A DNA stretch of 64,000 nt. Origin: Hyphomonas sp. Its GTDB lineage: Bacteria > Pseudomonadota > Alphaproteobacteria > Caulobacterales > Hyphomonadaceae. Below, one piece after another: positions 35,221-44,006 of this stretch; the stretch's first letter is position 1; each line of letters starts with the position of its first letter. The position numbers and the translations under genes are program-made. Below the pieces are notes generated by a model that worked only from the letters and a program-made list of their open reading frames with translations, was not told where the DNA came from and did no database searches. The stretch is from the NCBI GenBank assembly GCA_017792365.1, contig CP051229.1, positions 2,108,001-2,172,000 of the forward strand, read 5' to 3'.

Positions 35221-36699
35221 ATGCTCCTACGGCACTTCCCCATCCTCCTCCTGTTGATCACTGCGGCGCCCGCAACCGCCCAGGTCGAACACGAACTCAA
35301 TCCGCCCGAGGCGCGCTGGGGCATCCATGTCTCGACACTCGACGGCCGTGAGATCCTCAACCGCAACGCCGACAAGCGCTTCCAGCCAGCCTCGATCGTC
35401 AAGCTCATCACCACCGCGGGCGCCTTCTACACCCAGCCCGACCCCCGCATTCCCGATCCAACGTTCGCCACGACCATCCGCATCGAGCACAGGACCGACG
35501 CCGGCCCGCCCGATATCGCCATCGTCGGAGGCGGCGACCCGCTCCTCGCCGACGATCCCGAATGCCCGGACAACTGCCTCTCCCAGCTCGCCGACATCAT
35601 CGTCGGCAATGGCGTCACCGCCGTTACCGACATCATCGGCGACGACACGCTCTTCCCTGACCAGCGTTTCGCCGATGGCTGGTCGATCGAGGATCTGAAG
35701 TTCGCCTTCGCCACCGCAACGTCCGCGCTAACCGTCAACGAGAACGTCCTCAACATCGACGTCACCGGCGGCGACGGCCCCGGCGCCCCGGTGATCGCCA
35801 CTTGGGCCGAAACCGATGACCTCATGAATCTGAGCGTCGACGCGACAACGGTCCAAGGCTACCGCGACCACCTGCGCATCGCCCGCCTGCCCAATGAAGA
35901 CACCATGCGCATCCATGGCGAGTTCGGCGACCGCGCCCGCCCGGTCGAACTGACGATCGGCATCGACGATCCGGCCGAGCACGCCGCCCGGCGCCTCGCG
36001 CGCCTGCTCGCCGAACGCGGCGTCCTCATCCACGGAATACCGCGCGCCCGCCACCGCCAGCCCGTCATCGCCGACGAACCCGACATGCGCGACCTGATGC
36101 AGAACGATCCAACGCCGCCGCGCTCGACAACCCTGCGCCGCCCCAACTCGCAGGAACTCGCCCGCCAGCTCCCGGCCCCGCTGATCGACGTGATTGAGAT
36201 CACCAACAAGGAAAGCCACAACCTGTTCGCTGAACTGCTGCTGCGGCGCATCGGCCTCGCCTATGGCGGCTCCGGCTCCATCGGCGACGGCGTCGACCGG
36301 CTGGATGAAATGCTCGCAGCCGCAGGCGCCAGCCCGGACAGCCATGATCTCGCCGATGGCGCAGGCCTCTCGATCTACAACCGCGTCTCGCCACGCGCCA
36401 TGACCCAGCTTCTGATCTGGGCGAACCAGCAGCCCTGGTACGCGACATGGCGCGACACGCTGCCTGTCGGCGGCGTCGACGGCTCGCTCGAATACCGCTT
36501 CCGTCGCGGGGCGCTGCAGGGAAACATCTTCGCCAAGACGGGATCGCTCTCTGGCGTCCGCTCGCTGGCCGGCTACATGACGGCGGCGTCCGGCCAGACG
36601 CTCGCCTTCACCGTGATCGTCAACGACGTCCCGTCCGCCGCCCGCTCACCGATCGGCAGCATCGACGCCCTGCTCGCCGATATTGCCGCTGCGAACTGA
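35221..36699 (+). CDS. dacB: D-alanyl-D-alanine carboxypeptidase/endopeptidase (PBP4, S13)
   Basis: Low-molecular-weight penicillin-binding protein that trims or cleaves peptidoglycan cross-links. 492 residues with a signal peptide ending TAAPATAQ. The catalytic SxxK is S58-I-V-K61, the second motif lies in DGAGLS with S384 and N387, and the KTG triad is K439 (FAKTGSLSG). The large insertion domain between motifs is typical of S13 members. It is likely co-transcribed with the metallo-beta-lactamase gene. Its 3' end overlaps the convergent exporter gene by about 54 nt. Confidence 0.93.
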   Translation: MLLRHFPILLLLITAAPATAQVEHELNPPEARWGIHVSTLDGREILNRNADKRFQPASIVKLITTAGAFYTQPDPRIPDPTFATTIRIEHRTDAGPPDIAIVGGGDPLLADDPECPDNCLSQLADIIVGNGVTAVTDIIGDDTLFPDQRFADGWSIEDLKFAFATATSALTVNENVLNIDVTGGDGPGAPVIATWAETDDLMNLSVDATTVQGYRDHLRIARLPNEDTMRIHGEFGDRARPVELTIGIDDPAEHAARRLARLLAERGVLIHGIPRARHRQPVIADEPDMRDLMQNDPTPPRSTTLRRPNSQELARQLPAPLIDVIEITNKESHNLFAELLLRRIGLAYGGSGSIGDGVDRLDEMLAAAGASPDSHDLADGAGLSIYNRVSPRAMTQLLIWANQQPWYATWRDTLPVGGVDGSLEYRFRRGALQGNIFAKTGSLSGVRSLAGYMTAASGQTLAFTVIVNDVPSAARSPIGSIDALLADIAAAN

Positions 36700-37597
36700 G
36701 CCATGCTGCGGCGCGCCGACACGCGCCTCGCGGAACACGATGTAAAGCCCGCTGGCGACGATGACCGCCACCCCCACCCAGGTCCATTCGTCCGGCAGCT
36801 CGCCCCAGAACAGCCAGCCCCACAGGCTCGCCCAGATCAGGATCGTGTAGTCGAACGGCGCGCCACGATCGACGCGGGCGCCATGCGGAAGGCCTGCGCG
36901 ATCAGCGGCACGCCGAACGCCGCCAGCACCGCCATCCCGGCCAGCAATTGCAGGTGCAGGTCGGACATCGGCGCCCACACCAGCGGCGCCGCCGGGATCG
37001 CGAACAGCAGCGGGAAAATGTTGTTGTAGAACATCATCGTCCACAGCGACTCGTCGCGATGGATCCACCGGCTCGACAGCATGAAGACGGCGTAGAAAAC
37101 CGCCGTGCCCACCACCCACAACGACGCCGGCTGGAACGCCTCGGCGCCCGGCCGCACGATGATCAGGACGCCGCCAAACCCCGCCAGCACAGCCAGCCAA
37201 CGCCGCCACCCGACAACCTCCCGCAGCACCAGCGCCGACAGCACCGTAATGAAGATCGGCGCGGCGAAGCCGATCGCCGTGGTCTCCGCGAGACCCAGCG
37301 TCTTGAGCGCCGAGAAGAAAGTATACCCGGCCCCCAGCAACAGCACCCCGCGCATGACGTGCAGCCACGGCGTCGCCGTCACGAACCCTTGGCCCCCAGC
37401 CGCCAATAGACCAGCCCCACAATGAACGGCGCCGCAATCGTGTTGCGCACCAGCACGATCTGAAACGGATCCAGCGCATCCGTCAGGTGCTTGGCCAGCA
37501 TGTCGGACAAGCCCATCAGGAAAATGCCGAGCGACATCGTCGCGATCGCCGCGCCCGCGCCGCCAGCCTTCAGCTCTCGTGTATCAACCGCGCTCAT
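36646..37597 (-). pseudogene. EamA/DMT-family transporter, two frameshifts
   Basis: Three consecutive frames together make one drug/metabolite exporter of about 10 helices with two EamA domains. The first frame ends after VYWRLG near 37393. The second runs through the middle helices to MAPASIV near 36865. The third completes it with APFDYTILIWASLWGWLFWG to the stop at 36646. The first break is a run of five G (minus strand) that would restore the frame with six; the second also needs one extra base. Two independent single-base losses in a short gene are more typical of sequencing error than slow decay. Type is given as pseudogene only because the frame is broken as written. Confidence 0.75.
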
Positions 37598-37635
37598 CGC
37601 CCCCTATGTGTCGATTTGAGCGCCGCTGTCGACAC

Positions 37636-38136
37636 CTATTGCGCGCGATCGTCCGCCCGCACGTAGTCGGCGTGCATGAACTGCCGCCAGTCCCCGTCCA
37701 CCTTCACCCAGTCGGTCACCGACAATCCGCCGTCGCCAGTCGCGGCATAGACGGTCCGTCCCTCCTCGGTCTCAGGCCGCCCCCACAAGGTTGTCAGCAC
37801 GCCGTCAGCATATGTCGCCTGCAGCGGATGCAGCGATCCGTTGCTGTCGCTCCAGTACCCCTCGAACCCTTCATACGAAGGCTTGTAGACGCCATCGCCC
37901 GCAAACAGTCGCGCCCCGCCATCGCCGCGCACCTCATAGCGCACCCGCATCAGGTCGCCGCCAAGGCCCGGCGCCCACTCCAGCTCGCACGCCGCCCCCT
38001 CCTGGAACCCATCACAGTCCGCAATCCACCTGCCGCCCAGCGCGCTGAGCGCACCGCTCTCATTATCCTGCGCATCAGCGGGCCGCAGATCCGCGCACGC
38101 GACACACACTACTAGGACGAATGCGCCAACCCGCAT
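37636..38136 (-). CDS. Secreted hypothetical protein, 166 residues
   Basis: Has a signal peptide (VGAFVLVVCVACADLRPADA), so the product is probably periplasmic. The mature part is rich in Trp, Gly and Tyr with alternating polar and hydrophobic strands (GGRWIADCDG, FEGYWSDSNGSLHPLQ), suggesting a beta-barrel or lipocalin-like fold as in DUF1579-type proteins; this is a guess. The ATG at 38134-38136 overlaps the stop of the AraC-type regulator (TGATG), so expression is coupled. Confidence 0.65.
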   Translation of the reverse strand: MRVGAFVLVVCVACADLRPADAQDNESGALSALGGRWIADCDGFQEGAACELEWAPGLGGDLMRVRYEVRGDGGARLFAGDGVYKPSYEGFEGYWSDSNGSLHPLQATYADGVLTTLWGRPETEEGRTVYAATGDGGLSVTDWVKVDGDWRQFMHADYVRADDRAQ

Positions 38137-39017
38137 CACGTGCGCTCCAACTCGATAGGCAGATAGATATCCGTTCGACAGTCGGCCTCCGGCGTCGACT
38201 CCGGATCATCGATATAGTGCGTGAACAGCGGCGCATCCCGCAGCTCCAGTCCCGCCTCCAGCGCCGCGCCATAGAGCCAGTCGATCGCCTCCAGCAGCTT
38301 TCCGTAATCGCCGACATGCCGCATGCGCAGACACGGTCCCACCGGCGCATCCTCCCAGCGGGCGCCAGCCGGCGGCGTCCCCTCATGCGCCACCGCAAAG
38401 GCGCAATCGAAGCGAAAAGCCTCAGGCGGCGACGTCGCCGGATCATCCAGCCACACCCCATGAATGCCGCGCACCGCTTCCGGCCCGGCCCACGCCGCCA
38501 CCAGTTCGAACAACGCGCCATAACCGTTGAACAGGCTCTCATAGGCCCCGACATTGCGCATCGCGACGATCTTCAAGGGCTCAAGCTCGACGATCCGCAC
38601 ATCCATCGCGCGCGCCTCGTCTACATCCGTCCGCAAGCCACGCTCCACCCGCGCGGCGAACGCAGCCATCTTCGTCGGGTCAGACCTGAGTTCGCTGGCG
38701 CTCGCCCCTGCAAACGCCTTCAGCGACCGCGCAAACGACTGCCCGCTCGCAAAACCCGCAGCCTCCGCCGCCTCAACGACCTGCGTCCGCTCATCCTTCA
38801 TCGCCGTCAGCGCCCGGCCCATCTGCACGCGCTGCAGGCTCTCGTAGACGGTCTCGCCTGTCATGAGCCGCCACACGCGGTGAAAATGAAAGGGCGAGAT
38901 CGCAGCCACCTTCGCAAGCTCATCAAGCGATGGCCGCGCCGCCGGTCCCTGCCGCTCGATGTGCGCCAGCACCCGTTCGATCCGCCCCGCATACCGCTCG
39001 ATCTGCATCATCCGCAT
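38136..39017 (-). CDS. AraC-family regulator with GyrI-like effector domain
   Basis: 293 residues. The N-terminal AraC/XylS helix-turn-helix pair (about residues 10-110) has ISPFHFHRVWRLMTGETVYESLQRVQM and EAAEAAGFASGQSFARSLKAFAG. The C-terminal GyrI/BmrR-like small-molecule domain has VRIVELEPLKIVAMRNVGAYE near its start and a TDIYLPI end. Such Rob/MarA-like fusions respond to hydrophobic compounds. It is co-transcribed with the downstream secreted protein; upstream is a 360-nt spacer. Confidence 0.87.
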   Translation of the reverse strand: MRMMQIERYAGRIERVLAHIERQGPAARPSLDELAKVAAISPFHFHRVWRLMTGETVYESLQRVQMGRALTAMKDERTQVVEAAEAAGFASGQSFARSLKAFAGASASELRSDPTKMAAFAARVERGLRTDVDEARAMDVRIVELEPLKIVAMRNVGAYESLFNGYGALFELVAAWAGPEAVRGIHGVWLDDPATSPPEAFRFDCAFAVAHEGTPPAGARWEDAPVGPCLRMRHVGDYGKLLEAIDWLYGAALEAGLELRDAPLFTHYIDDPESTPEADCRTDIYLPIELERT

Positions 39018-39379
39018 GAACTGCTCCCGTGTTGATCAGGCGAATATAGGCTGGCGCCACACGCCCGCGTACCCGGTCTTGCTGAATTGGGGACAGGGCT
39101 TAAACCCGCCCACGCCCGTTGGGGTGCGCAGCAAGACTGATCCAGATTAATCCAATCCGCCAAGAACTCGTATAGCAATCAAGCGATTAGCAATCGACTT
39201 CGCCGGTTTGTGGGGCCAGACTGGAACCTGTAGTTTGTGTCGCGGCGCCGACGACATCCCGAGATGTCAGGCAAGGCGGAACGAAAGCATAAGCACCACA
39301 TGACGCGACCAGACCTCACTCGCCGCCCTGAAAGCGGCCCCGCAGCGTGCAGGAGCCACCCGGCGCCGCGCGGCGACCG
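39018..39379. other. 362-nt intergenic region, no gene assigned
   Basis: Divergent spacer between the AraC-type regulator and the PAS-HWE kinase. It should contain both promoters, but I find no convincing consensus element. I see no inverted repeat, RNA or coding signal that stands out. Confidence 0.5.
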
Positions 39380-40366
39380 ATGAGCGAAGCATCAACCGCA
39401 TCGGCCTATTACGAAGCCCTGCTCGCCGCTTCTCTGGACGCCATCATCCTGATGGATCGCGACGGCCGCTGTATCGAGTTCAACCAGGCCGCCGTCTCGA
39501 TGTTCGGCTATGCACGCGAAGACGCAGTCGGGAGACCTGTCGGCGAACTCGTGGTTCCGCCAGCGGCTCGCGACGCGCACAACGCCGGAATGCATCGCTA
39601 TGTCTCAACCGGCGTCAGCACCGTCCTCAACCATCACGTCGAACTCACGGCCATGCGCGCCGACGGCACCGAGTTCCCGGTCGAAGTCGCCATCGTGCCG
39701 ATCCACTCCGGGGCCGATCAGGTGTTCGCCGGATATATCAGGGACATCTCCGCGCGGCAGAATGCAGAGAGGCGCCGCGCCATGCTGCTTCAGGAAAGCA
39801 GCCACCGCATCAAGAACATTCTGACGGTCGTCCAGTCACTGGCCTTGCGCACGTTCACCGATGAGCGCAGCGCCGCCGAGGCGCGCGAACTCTTCGCAGG
39901 CCGCCTCGTCGCGCTGTCGCATTCCAACGCCGCGCTGACTGCCGATGCGCACGCCAGCGCCGCGCTCGCGGAAATCATCGACAGCGAGATCTCCGGGTTC
40001 GGCGCCCAGGCGGAAGCATCCGGACCCCTCGTTGCACTGGCCCCGTCCGCCGCCCAGACCTTCGCGCTCATCCTTCACGAGTTGGCGACCAACGCCGCGA
40101 AATACGGCGCGCTGTCCACGCCGCTCGGCAAGGTCGCAATCGCCTGGCGGGTAATCGACGCCGAAGACGGCCAGCGCCTCAACTTCGAGTGGCGGGAATC
40201 TGGCGGCCCGCCGGTCAACGCGCCAACCCGCAAGGGATTCGGCTCGATGATGCTCGAATCCATCGCGGCGAAGGATTTCGGCTCCCAGCCAGAGACACGC
40301 TATGCCGCCGACGGCTTCGTCTACACCTTCGACGCGCCGCTCAGTCAGCTGACTGAAGAAGCCTGA
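39380..40366 (+). CDS. PAS-domain HWE-family sensor histidine kinase
   Basis: 328 residues from the ATG at 39380 (a GTG at 39347 is the alternative). One PAS domain (about residues 10-125: LDAIILMDRDGRCIEFNQAAVSMFGY, then GYIRDIS) is followed by an HWE dimerisation helix with the phospho-acceptor His in SSHRIKNILTVVQSLA. The ATP domain has the N box HELATNAAKYGAL and the W-R-E motif (FEWRESGGP) that defines HWE kinases. There is no membrane segment, so it is cytosolic. No response regulator is adjacent. Related kinases feed the alphaproteobacterial general stress response, but that role is not shown here. Confidence 0.9.
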   Translation: MSEASTASAYYEALLAASLDAIILMDRDGRCIEFNQAAVSMFGYAREDAVGRPVGELVVPPAARDAHNAGMHRYVSTGVSTVLNHHVELTAMRADGTEFPVEVAIVPIHSGADQVFAGYIRDISARQNAERRRAMLLQESSHRIKNILTVVQSLALRTFTDERSAAEARELFAGRLVALSHSNAALTADAHASAALAEIIDSEISGFGAQAEASGPLVALAPSAAQTFALILHELATNAAKYGALSTPLGKVAIAWRVIDAEDGQRLNFEWRESGGPPVNAPTRKGFGSMMLESIAAKDFGSQPETRYAADGFVYTFDAPLSQLTEEA

Positions 40367-40378
40367 CGCGACCGGGCC

Positions 40379-41002
40379 CTAGTTCTCTTCGCTATCGCCC
40401 ACCGCGAACGCCGCCAGCGCCTGCAGCGCCTGCGTCTCTTCCTCGGTCAGCTCCATCGGCTCGCAGCGCGGATCGGTCTTCTGGATCGCGCGCGCCATCA
40501 CCGGCGTCACCGGAATCGGATCGCAGCCATGCGTCTGCTCGCAGATCAGATCGTATTGCGGCTCGGCCTGCAGGTGGCAGGTCAGGCAGTTTCCGCCAAA
40601 CCGGTTCACCGCTTCTGAGGTACCGCGCACGTCGATGGTCGTGCCGTCCGGCGAAACGCCCAGCTCGAAGAACTCCCAGTCATGGCTGATGTCCGAGAAC
40701 CCGGCTTCACGCTTCACCATCGCCTCGGTCGGCACCAGCTGCACGACCGAACCAACCGGATAGACGCCTTCCTCGGCGTTCGCGACCGCCACCGTCGCGT
40801 CCAGGTCCCCGGTCAGGCTCGAAACGAAGAATCCGCGAACCGCCGTCATGTCCTGGATGCAGCCAAAGCTCGCTTCGCTGATTTCCATGACGGTCGGCTC
40901 AGCCGTCGCCATTTCCACCTCAGCCTCGCCGCTCTCCTGCGCACATCCGGCAACCAGCACCGCCAGCGCCACGCCAGCAGCCATCGCAATCCGATTTTTC
41001 AT
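40379..41002 (-). CDS. Heme-binding (CxxCH) lipoprotein
   Basis: 207 residues from the ATG at 41000-41002, chosen because it gives a compact lipoprotein signal ending LVAGC. The mature protein has one c-type heme motif, C-L-T-C-H (NCLTCHLQAEP), followed by a further Cys pair in LICEQTHGC that might form a disulfide. The rest does not match a cytochrome subgroup I can name. It is probably a monoheme envelope electron-transfer lipoprotein; a non-heme role cannot be excluded. It converges on the kinase gene with 12 nt between stops. Confidence 0.68.
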   Translation of the reverse strand: MKNRIAMAAGVALAVLVAGCAQESGEAEVEMATAEPTVMEISEASFGCIQDMTAVRGFFVSSLTGDLDATVAVANAEEGVYPVGSVVQLVPTEAMVKREAGFSDISHDWEFFELGVSPDGTTIDVRGTSEAVNRFGGNCLTCHLQAEPQYDLICEQTHGCDPIPVTPVMARAIQKTDPRCEPMELTEEETQALQALAAFAVGDSEEN

Positions 41003-41113
41003 AACTTCAGCCCGCCCGATCAACATAAATCAGCTCAAGGCTAAAGGTTGAGCGCCGCGCGGGTCAATTGAAATACTTGAAAGGATTCAATCTGCCGCTA
41101 CGGCGACAGGCGC

Positions 41114-42148
41114 TCAGTCCTCGTCGTCTTCGAACAGCTGCGCCTGCAGCGTCGCCGGCGCCTTCAGCCCGACGCGCTGCCATGCCATCGGCGTCGCAAC
41201 CCGGCCGCGCGGCGTGCGCGCCACGAAGCCCTTCTGCATCAGGTAGGGCTCGATTACTTCCTCGATCGCATCGCGCGCTTCGGACAACGCCGCCGCCAGC
41301 GTATCTGCGCCAACCGGTCCGCCCGCATACGTCTTCACCAGCGCCTCCAGATAGCGCCTGTCCAGCGCATCCAGCCCGTCGGTGTCGACCTCCAGCCGCG
41401 CCAGCCCGCTATCCGCGCCCTTCGCATCGATGCGCACGCCGTCCGATTCGCAGAAATCCCGCACCCGCCGCAAGAGCCGGATCGCAATCCGCGGCGTCCC
41501 GCGCGACCGCCCGGCAATCTCCTCAGCGCCGTCCTTGGTGATGTCCGCGCCCAGCTTCATGCCCGCGCGATAGACGATCGAGCCCAGCTCTTCCCGCGTA
41601 TAGAATTCCAGCCGCACCGGAATCCCGAACCGGTCCCGCAGCGGCGTCGACAGCAGTCCCGCGCGCGTCGTCGCCCCCACCAGCGTGAACGGCGGCAGCT
41701 CGATCTTCACCGACCGCGCTGACGGTCCCTCGCCGATGATCAGGTCCAGCGTGTGGTCCTCCATCGCCGGATAGAGGATCTCCTCCACATGGCTCGGCAG
41801 CCGATGGATCTCGTCGATGAACAGGACGTCGCGCGGCTCAAGGTTGGTCAGCAGCGCGGCAAGATCGCCAGCCTTTGCGATCACAGGTCCCGACGTTGAC
41901 CGAAACCCGACCCCCATCTCCTTGGAAATGATCTGCGACAGCGTAGTCTTGCCCAGCCCCGGCGGACCCGACAGCAGCACATGGTCCAGCGCATCGCCCC
42001 GCGCCTTCGCGGCGTCCACGAACACCCGCAGGTTCGCCTTGGCCCCCGCCTGCCCGGTAAAGTCGTCAAACGCCTCCGGCCGCAGGGCGCGATCCATTGC
42101 CTCGCCCGGCTGGCGCGAAGGATCGGTAATGTCGCCGTCTCTGGACAT
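41114..42148 (-). CDS. ruvB: Holliday junction branch-migration helicase RuvB
   Basis: Hexameric AAA+ motor that drives branch migration with RuvA. 344 residues from the ATG at 42146-42148 (a GTG at 42175 would add nine). It begins with the family's [12 protein letters not shown], then Walker [10 protein letters not shown], Walker [10 protein letters not shown], sensor [19 protein letters not shown], and the C-terminal winged helix ([15 protein letters not shown]). It is 5 kb away from ruvC-ruvA, which is unusual. Confidence 0.97.
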   Translation of the reverse strand: MSRDGDITDPSRQPGEAMDRALRPEAFDDFTGQAGAKANLRVFVDAAKARGDALDHVLLSGPPGLGKTTLSQIISKEMGVGFRSTSGPVIAKAGDLAALLTNLEPRDVLFIDEIHRLPSHVEEILYPAMEDHTLDLIIGEGPSARSVKIELPPFTLVGATTRAGLLSTPLRDRFGIPVRLEFYTREELGSIVYRAGMKLGADITKDGAEEIAGRSRGTPRIAIRLLRRVRDFCESDGVRIDAKGADSGLARLEVDTDGLDALDRRYLEALVKTYAGGPVGADTLAAALSEARDAIEEVIEPYLMQKGFVARTPRGRVATPMAWQRVGLKAPATLQAQLFEDDED

Positions 42149-42226
42149 GGAAACGCTTCTGCCCTTGTTCGCCACGGAATGGAACAGGTCCGGAACAATG
42201 GGGAGTTAACGATCCCCAACCCGTCA

Positions 42227-42263
42227 TTCCGGGCGAAGGCGCGAACGCGCCGCAGACCCGGAA
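42227..42263. repeat. Nested palindromic intergenic repeat
   Basis: TTCCGGG-cgaa-GGCGCG-aa-CGCGCC-gcaga-CCCGGAA: an outer 7-bp and inner 6-bp stem inside CGTCATTCCGGG...CCCGGAACCCAG. This is the kind of short dispersed palindrome often found between genes in Alphaproteobacteria. It lies between ruvB and the SemiSWEET gene and could act as an mRNA hairpin. Confidence 0.6.
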
Positions 42264-42291
42264 CCCAGCCCTCCCATCAACCGAAGAACAG

Positions 42292-42570
42292 TCAGGCGGA
42301 CGGCGCCGACCGCCCCATCACATCGCGCACCTTCAGAAACAGGATCGCCCCGGCCAGCACGAAAGTGATCAGGTTCGCGATGATGATCGCGGGCTGCCCG
42401 ACCAGCCATCCATAGACCTCCCAGAACCCCACGCCGGTCGTGAACAACACATACATCAACAGCGAAATCGCCCCGGTATCGCGCGTCTTCAGCACGTGGA
42501 TCGCCTGCGGCAGGAACGACACCGTCGTCAGAATCGCCGCCATCGTCGCCGCCCAGTCCGCCAGCGTCAT
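42292..42570 (-). CDS. SemiSWEET-family sugar transporter
   Basis: 92 residues starting MTLADWAAT at the ATG at 42568-42570. It shows three hydrophobic helices and the PQ-loop signature in the first (TVSFLPQAIHVLKTRDTGAISL), as in bacterial SemiSWEETs, which dimerise to pass sugars down a gradient. The substrate is unknown. It is divergent from the DUF445 gene. Confidence 0.87.
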   Translation of the reverse strand: MTLADWAATMAAILTTVSFLPQAIHVLKTRDTGAISLLMYVLFTTGVGFWEVYGWLVGQPAIIIANLITFVLAGAILFLKVRDVMGRSAPSA

Positions 42571-42674
42571 TTGCGTCTCGCTTGATTTCAGGAAGAAAAT
42601 TGGAGCCTTCGCCCCTATATCCCGTTCATGACATGCCTTCCAGACGCACACGTCAGCCGCTACCCCTATTCCCC

Positions 42675-43934
42675 ATGACAGATCCAGTCCTTCAGGCCCC
42701 GTCGACCGATGCGCTCAAGCGCATGCGCAATATCGCCACCGGCCTCCTCATCTTCATGACGCTGGTCTTCATCATTTCGCACATCTGGGCCCCACCCCAG
42801 TTTGCGGGGCTGTGGGGCTATATCCGCGCCTTCGCCGAAGCCTCGATGGTCGGCGCGCTCGCCGACTGGTTCGCCGTCACCGCCATCTTCCGCCGCCCGC
42901 TCGGCCTGCCCATCCCGCACACCGCCGTCATCCCGCGCAGCCAGGATCGCATCGCCGCCGCCGTCGGCCGATTCATCACGGACAACTTCCTGCAGCCGGA
43001 TCAGGTCCGTGACCGCCTCGCCGACAAGGACCTCTGCGAAGCCCTCGGCGCGTGGCTGGCCGATCCCGAACAGGCCCGCGCCGCCGCAAGAGGCGCCGTC
43101 TCCGCCATTCCGGGCATGCTCGACACGCTCGACGACGACACGGTCGCAGACTTCCTCCGCGAACGCGCGGGCGAAGCAGCCAGCACGATCAACATCGCTC
43201 CGGCCCTCGGCTCGGTGATCGACGCACTCGCCCAGCAGGAACGCCACCACGACATCCTCGACGCGCTCCTCGAGGAAGGCGTCTACCTCCTCGGCCAGAA
43301 CGAGCACCTGATCCGCGAGAAAGTCTCCGGTCGCTCCGGCTGGCTGATGCGCACCATCAATGTCGACAAGCGCGCCGCCGACGCCCTCGTCGACAGCCTC
43401 TATGCCGAGCTGCATGCAGCCACCCACGATCGTCACCATCCGCTCCGCGTGCGCATCAACGAGCTCGCAGAAAAGTTCGCCTACGACCTCAAGCACGATC
43501 CCCGCATGCAGAAGAAGGTCGAAACCTGGATCAAGGACGCCGCCGCCCACCCCGCCGTCGCCGGCGCCTTCGAAGGCGGCTGGTCCCACGTCAAGGAAGC
43601 CATGCGCAAGGACGCATCAGCCGAAGACAGCCAGATGGTCAGCTGGCTGTCCGACGCCTTCCGCTCGCTAGGCGAAAGCCTCCTCACCGAAGCCGAGGTG
43701 CGCGAGGCCCTGAACGCGCGTATCCGCGCACTGCTGGTCGCACTCGCCGAACGCCACGGCGAGGACGTCGCCCACTTCGTCTCCGAAACCATCAACGGCT
43801 GGGAAGCGAAGACCATCGTCGAGAAGCTGGAGACCAATGTCGGCCGCGACCTCCAGTACATCCGCATCAACGGCACGGTGATCGGCGGCCTGATCGGCCT
43901 CGTCCTCCACGCCGGCTCGGAACTGATCCACTGA
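42675..43934 (+). CDS. DUF445 (YjiN-like) membrane protein
   Basis: 419 residues from the ATG at 42675. There is an N-terminal TM helix (NIATGLLIFMTLVFIISHIW), and then the DUF445 signature containing AFAEASMVGALADWFAVTAIFRRPLGLPIPHTAVIP. Long, charged, helical periplasmic or cytoplasmic repeats follow. A final hydrophobic stretch, NGTVIGGLIGLVLHAGSELI, closes the protein, as is typical of the family. Function is unknown in the family; it is often considered an envelope structural protein. Confidence 0.88.
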   Translation: MTDPVLQAPSTDALKRMRNIATGLLIFMTLVFIISHIWAPPQFAGLWGYIRAFAEASMVGALADWFAVTAIFRRPLGLPIPHTAVIPRSQDRIAAAVGRFITDNFLQPDQVRDRLADKDLCEALGAWLADPEQARAAARGAVSAIPGMLDTLDDDTVADFLRERAGEAASTINIAPALGSVIDALAQQERHHDILDALLEEGVYLLGQNEHLIREKVSGRSGWLMRTINVDKRAADALVDSLYAELHAATHDRHHPLRVRINELAEKFAYDLKHDPRMQKKVETWIKDAAAHPAVAGAFEGGWSHVKEAMRKDASAEDSQMVSWLSDAFRSLGESLLTEAEVREALNARIRALLVALAERHGEDVAHFVSETINGWEAKTIVEKLETNVGRDLQYIRINGTVIGGLIGLVLHAGSELIH

Positions 43935-44006
43935 CCTCACGACAAACTAAACTGGATTAGTGACCAATCCCCTTGTTCGCTTTATGTTCTCGTTTCGGAG
44001 AACACC

